Source: Hyphomicrobium_A sp963726795 (GTDB lineage: Bacteria; Pseudomonadota; Alphaproteobacteria; Rhizobiales; Hyphomicrobiaceae). Taken from it: a DNA stretch of 64,000 nt. The stretch lies in assembly GCA_963726795.1 (NCBI GenBank), contig CAVSDD010000007.1:62001-126000 (forward strand). The letters run 5' to 3'. This document shows positions 45,133-55,509 of this stretch, piece after piece; the first letter of the stretch is position 1, and each line of letters begins with the position of its first letter. The translations under genes and the position numbers were made by a program. The notes beneath the pieces are model-generated. The model had not been told where the DNA came from and searched no databases. It saw only the letters and a list, made by a program, of their open reading frames with translations.

Positions 45133-46074
45133 ATGCCAGTGGCCGACCTAGCGACAACCGTAAGCGAGATTGCCGATGAGATGCGCAGCCGAACCGACCG
45201 GGGCGAGGTCGCGAGCTACATTCCACAGCTTGCTTGCGTCAATCCCGGTGCGTTCGGCCTCGTTGTGGCCGACACAAAAGGGAACATCGCGGCGGCCGGC
45301 GACAGCGAGGCGCCGTTCTCGATCCAGAGCATATCGAAGGTGTTCACCCTGACGCTGGCCCTCGGCAAGGTGGGCGACAGGCTGTGGCGCCGCGTCGGGC
45401 GCGAGCCCTCGGGCAGCCCGTTCAATTCGATCGTCCAGTTGGAGTTCGAGCGCGGCATCCCGCGCAATCCCTTCATAAATGCCGGCGCGATCGCCGTCAC
45501 CGACGTCATCCTGTCGGGCCATCAGCCGCGCGAGGCCTTGGGCGAAATCCTGCGGTTCATGCGGTTCCTCGCCGACGACCCCACGATCAGCATCGACGAG
45601 ACGGTCGCGGCCTCGGAGCGGCAAACGGGTTATCGCAACCTTGCGCTTGCCGCCTACATGAAGTCGTTCGGCGTTCTGGAAAATCCGGTCGACTTTACCC
45701 TCGGCGTCTATTTCCACCACTGCGCCATCGCCATGTCGTGCCGGCAGCTCGCCATCGCCGGACGCTTCCTTGCCAACTTCGGACGCAATCCGGCAACGGA
45801 CTTGCCCGTCGTGCAGTCCGAGCGCGCGCGGCGCATCAATGCGATCATGCTGATGTGCGGCCACTACGACGGCTCGGGCGAGTTCGCCTACCGCGTGGGC
45901 CTGCCCGGAAAGAGCGGCGTCGGCGGCGGCATCCTGGCGATCGCGCCGGGCAAGGCTTCGATTGCCGTGTGGGCACCGGGGCTCGATGCCATGGGCAATT
46001 CGCATCTGGGCAGGATTGCGCTCGAGATGCTGACCAAGCGGATGGGCTGGTCGATCTTCGGCGCCGGAATGTGA
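45133..46074 (+). CDS. glsA: Glutaminase A
   Basis: Hydrolyses glutamine to glutamate and ammonia in the cytoplasm; serine-dependent beta-lactamase-like fold. The 313-residue protein has the catalytic SxxK in FSIQSISKVFTLTLAL, NPFINAGAIAVTDVI, ERQTGYRNLALAAYMKSFG and the conserved SGVGGGILA near the end. The ATG at 45133 has AGAGG just upstream; an open frame extends a further 54 bases. Neighbouring glnII makes glutamine, so nitrogen metabolism genes are grouped here. Confidence 0.92.
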   Translation: MPVADLATTVSEIADEMRSRTDRGEVASYIPQLACVNPGAFGLVVADTKGNIAAAGDSEAPFSIQSISKVFTLTLALGKVGDRLWRRVGREPSGSPFNSIVQLEFERGIPRNPFINAGAIAVTDVILSGHQPREALGEILRFMRFLADDPTISIDETVAASERQTGYRNLALAAYMKSFGVLENPVDFTLGVYFHHCAIAMSCRQLAIAGRFLANFGRNPATDLPVVQSERARRINAIMLMCGHYDGSGEFAYRVGLPGKSGVGGGILAIAPGKASIAVWAPGLDAMGNSHLGRIALEMLTKRMGWSIFGAGM

Positions 46075-46220
46075 GAGACGTGTTTCGCGCTCAGCGCGGA
46101 AGGCGGGGAGCAACATCCCCCAGCGGCGCGCGGGCTCGCTGAGCACAACCGGCCCAAACGATCGCCGCGCGATCATCGAAGTCAAACGCAGAACTGAAAA
46201 CGCAACAAGGCATCTAGAAC

Positions 46221-46433
46221 TCAGTGCTGCTGGTGTTGCCAATCGCAAGCCTGCTCGGCCTGCTCGATTGCTTCGCCATGATACCAGGACCCGTTGCAGG
46301 GAGCGGTCGGCAGCGATGCCGCCGTCTGCTGGAGGGCCGCCCGTGAGGCAGCGCGCTGGCCGCCGGAAGGCTGACGCGACCGCGTCGGGAACTGATAGAT
46401 CTCAGCTGTCGGGGGTTGAGGCTGCTTGGTCAT
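46221..46433 (-). CDS. DUF2735 domain protein
   Basis: A 70-residue protein with the two conserved blocks of DUF2735: EIYQFPTRSRQPSGGQRAA near the N-terminus and NGSWYHGEAIEQAEQACDW near the end. This small family is found next to glnII in Hyphomicrobiales, here divergent from it (433 bases between). Role is unknown; the association suggests nitrogen-regulated expression, in line with the sigma-54-like site upstream. Confidence 0.8.
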   Translation of the reverse strand: MTKQPQPPTAEIYQFPTRSRQPSGGQRAASRAALQQTAASLPTAPCNGSWYHGEAIEQAEQACDWQHQQH

Positions 46434-46866
46434 TGCGCATCTCGCTTTCTCATTCCTCTGGTTCGAAAAAGACCGTTTCGAAAAACGGGGCCGTGTTTAT
46501 TGCATTTTTGCGCGCGATCGACGTGCCTAAAGAGGTGCTCTTTCTGCCTAAATTGAAGCCAGGAACTGCACACAATATGGGCATGCTGGGAATTGCATAT
46601 TTGGCTAGCATGCCGGTCGATGGCGAGCTCGTGCAGCAGACAACTTCGCGGTCACAACGTCTTCATCCCCTCATTGGTTCGATGCCGATCGACTGGGACT
46701 GAAGCGGTGCGCGTCGTGTCATCGGCGAGCCTCATCGCACGCGCGCGATGCCCGGAAACGCACGGACTTCGAGACCATCAACCGGCGCCGCCTTGCACGC
46801 TCGGCGGCCGCGCAGCCCTTGTTGAATCAAAGTTCGCATTGTCATCAATGTAGGAGAGACGCGCCT
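46434..46866. other. Divergent control region between DUF2735 and glnII
   Basis: 433 bases without a convincing gene. It holds the sigma-54-like element at 46514-46528 facing DUF2735. I searched by eye for a GG-N10-GC element facing glnII and found only weak, off-consensus hits. Confidence 0.5.
46514..46528 (-). promoter_or_regulatory. Candidate sigma-54 promoter for the DUF2735 gene
   Basis: On the minus strand AGGCACGTCGATCGC matches TGGCAC-N5-TTGC at most positions with exact GG-N10-GC spacing. It ends 81 bases before the DUF2735 start. Confidence 0.45.
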
Positions 46867-47908
46867 ATGACGAAATACAAGCTCGAGTACATTTGGCTCG
46901 ACGGTTACACGCCAGTCCCGAATTTGCGCGGTAAAACGCAAATCAAAGAATACAGCTCCTTTCCTTCGCTCGAGGAACTGCCGCTTTGGGGATTTGACGG
47001 CTCCTCGACCATGCAGGCCGAGGGACGCAGCTCCGACTGCGTGCTGAAGCCCGTCGCCGTGTATCCCGAACTCGGCACGCACCGACGGCGTGCTCGTGAT
47101 GTGCGAAGTCATGATGCCGGACGGCGTCACGCCGCACGCCTCGAACAAGCGCGCGACCATCCTCGATGATTCAGGCGCCTGGTTCGGCTTCGAGCAGGAA
47201 TACTTCTTCTACAAGAACGGCCGCCCGCTCGGCTTCCCGGATTCGGGCTATCCGGCGCCGCAAGGTCCCTACTACACCGGCGTCGGCTACAGGAACGTCG
47301 GCGACGTCGCGCGCAAGATCGTCGAGGAGCATCTCGATCTTTGCCTCGCCGCCGGCATCAACCACGAAGGCATCAACGCCGAAGTCGCCAAGGGCCAGTG
47401 GGAATTCCAGATCTTCGGCAAGGGGTCGAGAAAGGCCGCCGACGAGATGTGGATGGCCCGCTACCTGATGCAGCGGCTGACCGAGGCTTACGGCATCGAC
47501 ATCGAGTATCACTGCAAGCCGCTCGGTGCGACCGACTGGAACGGCTCGGGCATGCACGCGAACTTCTCGACCAACTACCTCCGCGACGTCGGCGGCAAGG
47601 ACTACTTCGAGAAGCTGATGAAGGCGTTCGAGGACGCACGCGCGGACCACATCGCGGTGTACGGCCCCGACAACCACATGCGCCTGACCGGGCATCACGA
47701 AACGGCGTCGATCAATACGTTCAGCTACGGCGTCGCCGACCGCGGTGCATCGATCCGCGTGCCGCACTCGTTCGTCAAGAATGGCTACAAGGGCTATCTC
47801 GAGGATCGCCGCCCCAACTCCCAGGGTGACCCCTACCAGATAGCCTCGCAGATCCTGAAGACGATCGCTTCGGTACCGCTGCCGGCGGTCGCCAAAGTCG
47901 CCGCCTGA
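46867..47908 (+). CDS. glnII: Glutamine synthetase type II, frame broken once
   Basis: ATP-dependent synthesis of glutamine from glutamate and ammonia; eukaryote-like GSII class of about 346 residues. First frame: MTKYKLEYIWLDGYTPVPNL, LPLWGFDGSSTMQAEGRSSD. Second frame: FGFEQEYFFYKNGRPLGFP, EVAKGQWEFQIFGKG, GSGMHANFS, DNHMRLTGHHETASINTFSYG and VADRGASIRVPHS, covering the metal and ammonia sites. Removing one C of CCC at 47065-47067 restores VYPNSARTDGVLVMCEV and a full-length protein. ATG at 46867 has GGAGAG upstream. Divergent from DUF2735; followed by a hairpin terminator. Confidence 0.92.
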
Positions 47909-47936
47909 TCCCTCAGGGGCTTCAAGATAAACCGCG

Positions 47937-47970
47937 CGGCGCCGACCTCGTGTCGGCGCCGTGTTCGTTT
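47937..47970 (+). terminator. Terminator-like hairpin after glnII
   Basis: Ten-base stem CGGCGCCGAC (47937-47946) / GTCGGCGCCG (47952-47961), loop CTCGT, followed by the moderately T-rich TGTTCGTTT. It begins 29 bases after the stop. Confidence 0.65.
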
Positions 47971-48095
47971 GGGGCCTGCCATGCCGGATGCGCCCGATTT
48001 ATTTACAAACGTAGATTTGGGCTGCGGCCTTTAGCTTAAGCGGGCTGGCGAAAGCCGCGAAAGCCGCTACTATCCCCCGATTGGGGAGTGCTTCC

Positions 48096-49253
48096 GTGAA
48101 ACTTGATCGACCATCCCGGCTGCTCGCCGGCGCGCTGATCGTGTTGGCCCTGGTGTTGGCATCACCGATGCCGGCACAGGCCGACGATCCGCCGCTGCTG
48201 TCCGTCATCGTCGCCCATCCCCTCTCCAAGCACATCACGACCTGGGACGAGTACTCGGGGCGTTTTGTTGCGGTCAAATCCGTCGAGGTGCGCCCGCGCG
48301 TCTCCGGGTTCATCGACAAGGTGAACTTCATCGACGGCGCAACGGTGAAGCAGAACGATCTGCTGTTCACGATCGATCAGCGCCCGTTCGTCATTGCGGT
48401 GGATAGCGCCAAGGCCGAGGTCGCGCACGCCGTCGCCCAGGTGAAGCTGACCACGGCCGACGTTGAGCGCGCCAAGCCCCTGCTTGGCACCAGCACCATT
48501 TCCGAGCGCGACTACGACCAGCGCGCCGCCAGTCTGGCGGTTGCCCAGGCGCAGCTTCAAGTTGCCCAGGCCGCGCAAAAGGCCGCCGAGCTGAACCTCG
48601 AATGGACCGAAGTTCGCGCCCCGATCGCAGGGCGCATCTCCGACAAGAAGGTCAACGAGGGCAACCTCGTCAACGGCGGCTCGGGCACAACCTCTTTGCT
48701 GGCGACCATCGTCTCGCTCGATCCGATACAGTTTCTGTTTGAAGCGTCCGAGAGCGACTACCTGCGCTACACGCGTGCAAATCTTTCCGGCGCCCGCCGC
48801 TCATCGCGCGATGTCAGCAACCCGGTTCGCATCCGCCTCTCCGACGAGACCGACTGGACGCACGTCGGCAAAATGGATTTCGTCGACAACCAGCTCGACC
48901 CGCGCACCGGCACCATCCGCGGGCGCGCGCTCGTCGACAACAAGGATCTGTTGTTCACGCCGGGCGTGTTCGGGCGCATCCAGCTCTACGCCGGCGACGT
49001 CGATGCCATCCTCATCCCAGATCGCGCCGTGATTTCAGACCAGGCGCGCAAGATCGTGTTCGCGCTGGATGCCGACGACAAGATCGTGCCAAAGCCCGTC
49101 GCGCTCGGCGGCATGCACGAGGGATTGCGCATCGTCTTGAAGGGCATCAGCGCCGACGACCGCGTGGTCGTCGACGGGATTGCCAATCCGGCCGTGCGCC
49201 CCGGCGTCAAGGTGAAGCCCGAGCTGTCCGACGCCAAAGCAGCCAGCAACTGA
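48096..49253 (+). CDS. RND efflux periplasmic adaptor (membrane fusion protein)
   Basis: A 385-residue AcrA-like adaptor: signal segment LLAGALIVLALVLASPMPAQA, barrel-sandwich start VEVRPRVSGFIDKVNFIDGATVKQNDLLFTID, alpha-hairpin (AEVAHAVAQVKLTTADVERAK ... AQAQLQVAQAAQKAAELNLEW), the returning lipoyl half EVRAPIAGRISDKKVNEGNLV, and beta-barrel DFVDNQLDPRTGTIRGRALVDN. GTG at 48096 is favoured because GGGGAG lies 7 bases upstream. Linked to the inner-membrane pump, 19 bases downstream. Confidence 0.92.
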   Translation: MKLDRPSRLLAGALIVLALVLASPMPAQADDPPLLSVIVAHPLSKHITTWDEYSGRFVAVKSVEVRPRVSGFIDKVNFIDGATVKQNDLLFTIDQRPFVIAVDSAKAEVAHAVAQVKLTTADVERAKPLLGTSTISERDYDQRAASLAVAQAQLQVAQAAQKAAELNLEWTEVRAPIAGRISDKKVNEGNLVNGGSGTTSLLATIVSLDPIQFLFEASESDYLRYTRANLSGARRSSRDVSNPVRIRLSDETDWTHVGKMDFVDNQLDPRTGTIRGRALVDNKDLLFTPGVFGRIQLYAGDVDAILIPDRAVISDQARKIVFALDADDKIVPKPVALGGMHEGLRIVLKGISADDRVVVDGIANPAVRPGVKVKPELSDAKAASN

Positions 49254-49272
49254 GGCAGGCAGTAGAGCCCAC

Positions 49273-52200
49273 ATGCGTTTGCCTCACTTCTTCATCGACC
49301 GGCCGATCTTCGCCGCGGTCCTCTCGATCATCATCCTCATCATCGGCGCCATCGCGCAGCGCGCGCTGCCGATTGCCGAATACCCTGACATCGCCCCGCC
49401 AACGGTGAACATCGCGGCGAACTATCCCGGCGCATCCGCGCAGGTCATTTCCGAAACCGTTGCCACTCCCATCGAGCAGGAGGTCAACGGCGTCGACGAC
49501 ATGCTCTACATCGTCTCGCAGTCGACGGGCGACGGGCGGCTTTCGATCAACGTCGTGTTCAAGCCCGGCACCAACATCGACCAGGCGCAGGTGCTGGTGC
49601 AGAACCGCGTCTCCGTCGCCGAGCCGCGCCTGCCCGAGGACGTGCGCCGCCTCGGCATCTCGGTGCGCAAAGCCTCGCCCGACCTGATGATGGTCGTGCA
49701 CATGACCTCACCCGACGGCAGCCGCGACCAGCAGTACATTTCCAACTACGCGACGCTGTACGTGAAGGACGTGCTGCTACGCCTCGATGGCGTCGGCAAC
49801 ATCAACATCTTCGGCGCGCGCGATTATTCCATGCGCGTGTGGCTGGACCCGGCCAAGGTCGCCAATGTCGGGCTTACCGCGGGCGAGGTCGTCGCCTCAT
49901 TGCAGGCCGCCAACCTGCAGGTCGCCGCCGGCTCGATCAACCAGCCGCCCGCGGACTCGCCCGGCGCCTTTGAGCTCTCCGTGCAGACGCTGGGCCGCCT
50001 CACCTCGCCCGAGCAGTTCGAGGATATCGTCGTCAAGTCCGGCGAGGACGGGTCCGTCGTTCGCGTGCGCGACATCGCTCGCGTCGAGCTCGGCTCGCAG
50101 GACTACACGGTCAACGCCTACCTCAACAACAAGATCGCAACCGCGCTCGTCATCTTCCAGCGCCCGGGGTCGAACGCACTCGCGACCGCCAAGGAAATCC
50201 GCGCCACGATGGACCGGCTGGCGAAGGATTTCCCGCCCGGCGTCGCGTATTCGGTCGTCTACAATCCGACCGACTTCATCCAGTCGTCGGTCGACGCCGT
50301 CGTGCAGACGCTGTTTGAAGCCGTGCTTGCTCGTCGTCATCGTCGTCATTGTGTTCCTGCAGACGTGGCGCGCGGCGATCATCCCCATCGTCGCCATACC
50401 CGTTTCGCTGATCGGCACCTTCGCGGTCATGGCCGCGGTTGGCATTTCATTCAATACGCTCTCGCTGTTCGGGCTGGTGCTCGCCATCGGCATCGTCGTC
50501 GACGACGCCATCGTCGTGGTCGAGAACGTCGAGCGCTATTTGCGCCAGGGCATGTCGCCGCGCGAAGCGGCGCACAAGACCATGGACGAGGTCGGCTCGG
50601 CGCTCGTCGCCATCTCGCTGGTGCTGATCGCCGTGTTCCTGCCGACCGCCTTCATCGCCGGGCTGCAGGGGTCGTTCTACCGCCAGTTCGCGATCACCAT
50701 TGCCGCCTCTACCGCGATCTCGGCCACCGTATCGCTGACGCTGTCGCCGGCATTGGCCGCACTTCTCTTGAAGCCGCACGACGAGCACGCTCCGCCGAAG
50801 AAGGACCTGCTCTACGTTCTCGGCACGCCCCTGCGCTGGTTCTTTGCCGGCTTCAACTGGGGCTTTGACCGCCTTTCGAGAGGTTATGGCGCCGCCACCG
50901 CCCGCACGGTGCGGCTCGGCACGATCTTCCTCATCATCTATGGCGGGCTGCTCGGGCTCACCTATTGGCGGCTCGCCACGACCCCAACCGGCCTCATCCC
51001 GCAGCTCGATCGCACGTATTTCATCGCCGCCTTCCAGCTGCCGCCGGGCTCCACGCTCAACCGCACCGATGAGGTCGTGCGCAAGGCGGGCGACATCATG
51101 CTGACGCGCCCGGGCGTCGAGGCGGCGGTGGCGTTCGTCGGCTTCGACGGCGCAACGTTCACCAATGCGCCCAACACCGGCGTGATCTTCGTGCGCCTGA
51201 AGTCGTTCGAGGAGCGCGAGCACGCGGGTCTGACCAAGGACGCAATTCTCGCGGATCTGCGCAAGGAGATGGGCAAACTGCGCGAGGCCTACGTCTTCGT
51301 GCTCGAGCCGCCATCCGTTCCGGGCATCGGCACCGGCGGCGGACTGAAGGGCTATGTGCAGGATCGCGCCGGACGCGGGCTGCCCGAGCTCGAGAAGGCG
51401 ACGTGGGCGGTCGCCGGCACGGCGGGACAGACTCCCGGCTTCACGCAGGCGTTCACGCTGTTCAACACCCATACCCCGCAGATCTACGCCGACATCGATC
51501 GCACCAAGGCCGAGCAGCTCGGCGTGCCGATCTCGCGCGTGTTCGAGACGCTGTCGGTCTACATGGGCTCGGCGTTCGTGAACGACTTCAATATCCTCGG
51601 CCGCACCTATCGCGTGACGGCGCAGGCCGACAACGCCTATCGCCTCACCTTGCGCGATGTCGCCAACCTGAAGACGCGCAACATCACCGGCGACATGGTG
51701 CCGATCGGCGCCGTCGCGACATTCCAGGACACGACGGGTCCGTACCGCGTGCCGCGCTACAATCTCTATCCGGCGGCCGAAGTGCAGGTTTCGCTCGCGC
51801 GCGGGTTCTCGTCCGGCCAGGGCCTCGCGGCCATCGAGAAGATAGCGTCCGAGAAGCTGCCCTCGGGCTTCGGCTTTGAATGGACGGAAATCGCGCTGCA
51901 GGAAAAGCTTGCCGGCAACACGGCCGTCACTGCGTTCGGGCTGGCGGTGGTGTTCGTCTTTCTGCTGCTAGCAGCGCTGTATGAAAGCTGGCTCCTGCCG
52001 CTCGCCGTCATTCTCATCGTGCCGATGTGCATCCTCGCCGCCATGATCGGCGTCAACTTGAGGGGCCTCGATCGCAACATCCTGGTCGAAATCGGGCTCG
52101 TGGTGCTCGTCGGTCTCGCGGCCAAGAACGCGATCCTCATCGTCGAATTCGCCAAGCAGGCCGAAGAGCAAGGCATGTCGCGGTTCGACGCCGCGGTGGC

Positions 52201-52504
52201 AGCCGCGCGCACGCGGCTGCGGCCGATCATCATGACCTCGCTGGCGTTCATCCTCGGCGTGCTGCCGCTGGCACTTGCGGTCGGCGCCGGCGCCGAGATG
52301 CGCCAGTCGCTCGGCACCGCGGTGTTTTCCGGCATGCTCGGGGTGACGCTGTTCGGGCTGCTGTTCACGCCGGTGTTCTACGTGCTGTGCCGGGGCTTGG
52401 CGCGCGACGGCAGGCGCCTCGATAACGCTTCCAGTGCGGGCGCGGCGCCCGAGCTTCCGCCCCCACCCGGCGTTGTAAGTCCACCCCCGCCCACGACCAC
52501 CTGA
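49273..52504 (+). CDS. RND efflux permease (HAE1/AcrB type), frame broken once
   Basis: Proton-driven inner-membrane multidrug pump of about 1076 residues. The first frame has FFIDRPIFAAVLSIIILIIG, ALPIAEYPDIAPPTVNIAANYPGASAQVI and the porter domain to FIQSSVDAVVQTLFEAVL; the second continues LLVVIVVIVFLQTWRAAIIP, VDDAIVVVENVERYL (TM4 proton-relay Asp pair), and the second half with ALYESWLLPLAVILIVPM and AAKNAILIVEFAKQ. Removing one base near 50326-50330 joins them. No TolC-type outer-membrane gene follows. The C-terminal tail is proline-rich (APELPPPPGVVSPPPPTTT). Substrate unknown. Confidence 0.92.
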
Positions 52505-52519
52505 CCTGCCGGCGCCGCG

Positions 52520-54259
52520 CTACTTGGCGGGATGGCCCAGCGCCCAGACATAGGCTGCGACGGCCGTGATCTGCTCAGGCGTCAGCGTGACACCGCCCAT
52601 CGGCGGCATGGCGCCTGGGTGCTGCTTGGGCTCGGGCACGCCATCGGTGATCGTCTTGGTGATGCTGGCGAGGCTGCCGTCGCCCCACAGCCACTTGCCC
52701 GAGGTGAGATCAGGCCCCACCGGCGTGCCGATGCCGCCGGCACCATGACAGCCCGCACACGTCGCGCCGGCTTCCTCGCCGCTGAAGATCTTCTCGCCCT
52801 GATCGACCTGCTGCTGCGTCGCGCCTGGCGGAGGGGTTAGCTTCGGCGCGCCCGCATCGGGATGTATGCCCTCAGGCGGCAGTGCCTCCGCCGACGCCTT
52901 GGCATCAGGCGATGCTGCCGCCGCCTCGATGCCCTTGGCGTTGGGATCGCCTACGTAGGTCACGCGCCAGATGCGCCCGGCCTTGTCGTCGCTGATGTAG
53001 AGCGCGCCATCGGGGCCGACCGCGAGACCGGTCGGACGGTGCACCGCACGGCCCGGCTCCTTATGCTTGCCGGCAAAACCGTCGGCGAACACGATGTAGT
53101 CGCCTGAAGGTTTGCCGCCCGCGAGCGGCTGGTACACGACGTTGTAGCCGCCCTGAGGACCGGGCGCGCGATTCCACGAACCGTGGAAGGCAATGAACGC
53201 GCCGCCGCGATAGCCCTCGGGAAATTGCGAGCCCTTGTAGATCTTGAGATCGTTCGGCGCCCAGTGCGCGGGGAACGCGGCGACCGGACCTTGCGCGCCG
53301 GCGCAATCGCCGACCTTCTTGCCGCCGTCGCCGCCGTATTCGGGCGATTGAACGAGCTTTCCCTGCTTTCCATCGAAATAGCACTTGGGCCAGCCGTACC
53401 AGGCGCCCTTGTTGAGCTGCATGACCTCTTCGGCGGGAAGCTCAAAGCCCTGATCGGTGGAATAAAGCTCCGGCCAGTTCTCGTGCAGCTGATCGCGTCC
53501 GTGTTGGGTGACGTAGAGGCGCCCGTCGGCGTCGAAGTCGAAGCCTTCTCCGTTGCGGATGCCCGACGCGTAGCGCTCCTTCGCCGAGAATTTCTGACCC
53601 GTCTTGTTGGCGTCGTAGCGCCAGACGCCCGCCCGCGTCTCGAGCTCGGTGCAGGGATCGTTACCGAGCGAATGCGGCATGCGATTTTTCACCTCGCACG
53701 TGTTGGTGGCCGACCCCATCGACACGAGCAGATTGCCGTCCGCGTCGATGATGAAAGGATGCATGGGATGGTCGCCGGTGATCGGCATGCCGCTCAGGAT
53801 CGTCTGCGCCTTGTCGGAGGCGACGACGCCGTTCTCGATCGGGTAGCGCACGATGCGGTCGTTGATCTCCGCGTAGAGCCCGTCCTTGTAGAGCGCGATG
53901 CCGGTGCCGCCATGGCCACCTTGATCCGCAGTCTCGCCAAAGCGCGTCGTCCGATCGGCCTTGCCGCTGCCGGAGGTGTCCTTCAGCGCGAGGAGAAAGC
54001 CGCCTTCGGGTGGCGCATCGTTGTTGTAATACACGCCGCTCCACGTGTTGACGTAGAGCGTGCCGTCGGGCGCGACGGCCATCTGGCGCGCGTGGCCGAC
54101 TTTGTCGGCGAACACGCTCGCGCAGAAGCCCTTGGGCAAGGTGATGCCGGTATCGGCCTCGGGGCATTTAGCCTCCGCGGCAAAGGCCTGTGAACCAGCG
54201 GCGCAAGCAACACTCGCCGCCGCCGCGATGCCGATCAGCTTCAACCCGAAACGCTTCAT
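52520..54259 (-). CDS. PQQ-dependent sugar dehydrogenase-like protein with C-terminal cytochrome c
   Basis: A 579-residue exported protein. Signal peptide (LIGIAAAASVACAAGSQAFA), then a soluble glucose/L-sorbosone dehydrogenase beta-propeller (GFCASVFADKVGHARQMAVAPDGTLYVNTW, GDHPMHPFIIDADGNLLVSMGS, ASGIRNGEGFDFDADGRLYVTQHGRDQ, RPTGLAVGPDGALYISDD), and a cytochrome c domain with CAGCH in ATCAGCHGAGGIG and methionine ligand near PGAMPPMGG. Likely oxidises a sugar or alcohol in the periplasm and passes electrons to its own heme. ATG at 54257-54259 has GAGGAG upstream. Confidence 0.9.
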   Translation of the reverse strand: MKRFGLKLIGIAAAASVACAAGSQAFAAEAKCPEADTGITLPKGFCASVFADKVGHARQMAVAPDGTLYVNTWSGVYYNNDAPPEGGFLLALKDTSGSGKADRTTRFGETADQGGHGGTGIALYKDGLYAEINDRIVRYPIENGVVASDKAQTILSGMPITGDHPMHPFIIDADGNLLVSMGSATNTCEVKNRMPHSLGNDPCTELETRAGVWRYDANKTGQKFSAKERYASGIRNGEGFDFDADGRLYVTQHGRDQLHENWPELYSTDQGFELPAEEVMQLNKGAWYGWPKCYFDGKQGKLVQSPEYGGDGGKKVGDCAGAQGPVAAFPAHWAPNDLKIYKGSQFPEGYRGGAFIAFHGSWNRAPGPQGGYNVVYQPLAGGKPSGDYIVFADGFAGKHKEPGRAVHRPTGLAVGPDGALYISDDKAGRIWRVTYVGDPNAKGIEAAAASPDAKASAEALPPEGIHPDAGAPKLTPPPGATQQQVDQGEKIFSGEEAGATCAGCHGAGGIGTPVGPDLTSGKWLWGDGSLASITKTITDGVPEPKQHPGAMPPMGGVTLTPEQITAVAAYVWALGHPAK

Positions 54260-54269
54260 ATCTGGCTCC

Positions 54270-55241
54270 TCACTTGACCGCTGGTACGCCGACGACACGG
54301 AACGGCAAGTTCGGCGGACCGGCCTTTGGATCGAACAGGTGCGGCAATTGCCCCTCCGATCCCCACAGCGTGTCGCCGACCAGAGCGACGCCGGTCGGTC
54401 CAGCAAATCCATCCGAGACCGTATGGATATCAACCGCATCTCCGTTGACGGTAACCCGATCGAGCGTTCCGCCGCCTTCCGCCATGACAAACGTCTGACC
54501 GCCCGTGGGGCGCAAACCGTCGGGAAATTTCAGGGCGCGCGACGGCGCGAGCTTGGTGACCTTGCCCGCAACGCCGTCTTTGACGTCGATCCGGAAGAAG
54601 CTGCCGTTGGTGAAGTTGTTGACGTAAAGGTTGCCATCGCCGCCGAATGCGATGCCGTCGAGCCCGGGGCCATCTTTCGGCTGTTCGAAGTCAGCGCTTT
54701 CCACAAAGACGTCGAGCTGCGCGGCGCCGGGCTTCAAGCGCAGGATCTGCGGTTTCAACGAGTTCGTCACGTACACGGCGCCGTCGGGTCCGACCGCGGC
54801 GTCATTGCAGAAATTGCCCGTACCGGGGAACGGCACGCTCGCCTTGCTCTTGCCGGACGCGAGGTCGAACGCCACGAGGTTGCTTCCTTGCGCGGAGCCG
54901 GGGACCGCTATGCCCTGTCCGGAAAGGTCGTTGGAGCAGACCCACAGCTGGCCTTTGGCCTCATCGACAAGAACGCCAAGGGTTGAGCGCGTGCCGTCCG
55001 CACCAGGTGCGATCCACTGCTCGGCGGAATCCGCACGGGGCTTGATGCGTAGAACGCCTCCCGATGCAATGCTGCTGACATAGAGCGTGCCGTCGCCGGC
55101 GGCGGAAATGCTTTCGGGGTAGGCCCGGTCGCCCGGCAGCACTACCTGCTTGGCGGGCTTGGAGGAACAACCGGCAATCGCTGTCCCAACCCCGACGGCG
55201 AGCGCCGCAAGGAGCACCTCCTTGCGCCTGAGAAACCTCAT
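54270..55241 (-). CDS. SMP-30/gluconolactonase-like lipoprotein
   Basis: A 323-residue lipoprotein (lipobox AIAGC after a short hydrophobic signal) with a beta-propeller of the SMP-30/gluconolactonase-like type: ISAAGDGTLYVSSIASGGVL, CNDAAVGPDGAVYVTNSL, GLDGIAFGGDGNLYVNNFTNG, LKFPDGLRPTGGQTFVMAEG. It lies 10 bases upstream of the sugar dehydrogenase gene on the same strand, so it may hydrolyse the lactone that enzyme would make. That pathway reading is inference. Confidence 0.82.
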   Translation of the reverse strand: MRFLRRKEVLLAALAVGVGTAIAGCSSKPAKQVVLPGDRAYPESISAAGDGTLYVSSIASGGVLRIKPRADSAEQWIAPGADGTRSTLGVLVDEAKGQLWVCSNDLSGQGIAVPGSAQGSNLVAFDLASGKSKASVPFPGTGNFCNDAAVGPDGAVYVTNSLKPQILRLKPGAAQLDVFVESADFEQPKDGPGLDGIAFGGDGNLYVNNFTNGSFFRIDVKDGVAGKVTKLAPSRALKFPDGLRPTGGQTFVMAEGGGTLDRVTVNGDAVDIHTVSDGFAGPTGVALVGDTLWGSEGQLPHLFDPKAGPPNLPFRVVGVPAVK

Positions 55242-55509
55242 GCCATTTCCTCCGGATGAACCGCCGATCGTTGGCTTGCGTTCGATATAGCGTCAGAACC
55301 CGGCCATGTAAGGGGCGCATCCGTTGTTTTGGTGAGGAACGTGTTGCCGAGCAGGTCTGTGCACAGCATGCGGTCAGGTGACAAATTTCCGCCGAGACAA
55401 CTTCCAACTCGTGGCAAATATGCAGGAGATTGATCCGGCACGAGTTTCGCTCTCAGTGAACGGCCTCACAGTGATCGGCCCAGAAAAACTCAGCACAGGA
55501 TAAAAACCC

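Noticed and set aside
46434..46866. A sigma-54 promoter facing glnII
   Set aside because: The only GG-N10-GC match in that direction (near 46800) is poor at all other positions, and other candidates have wrong spacing.
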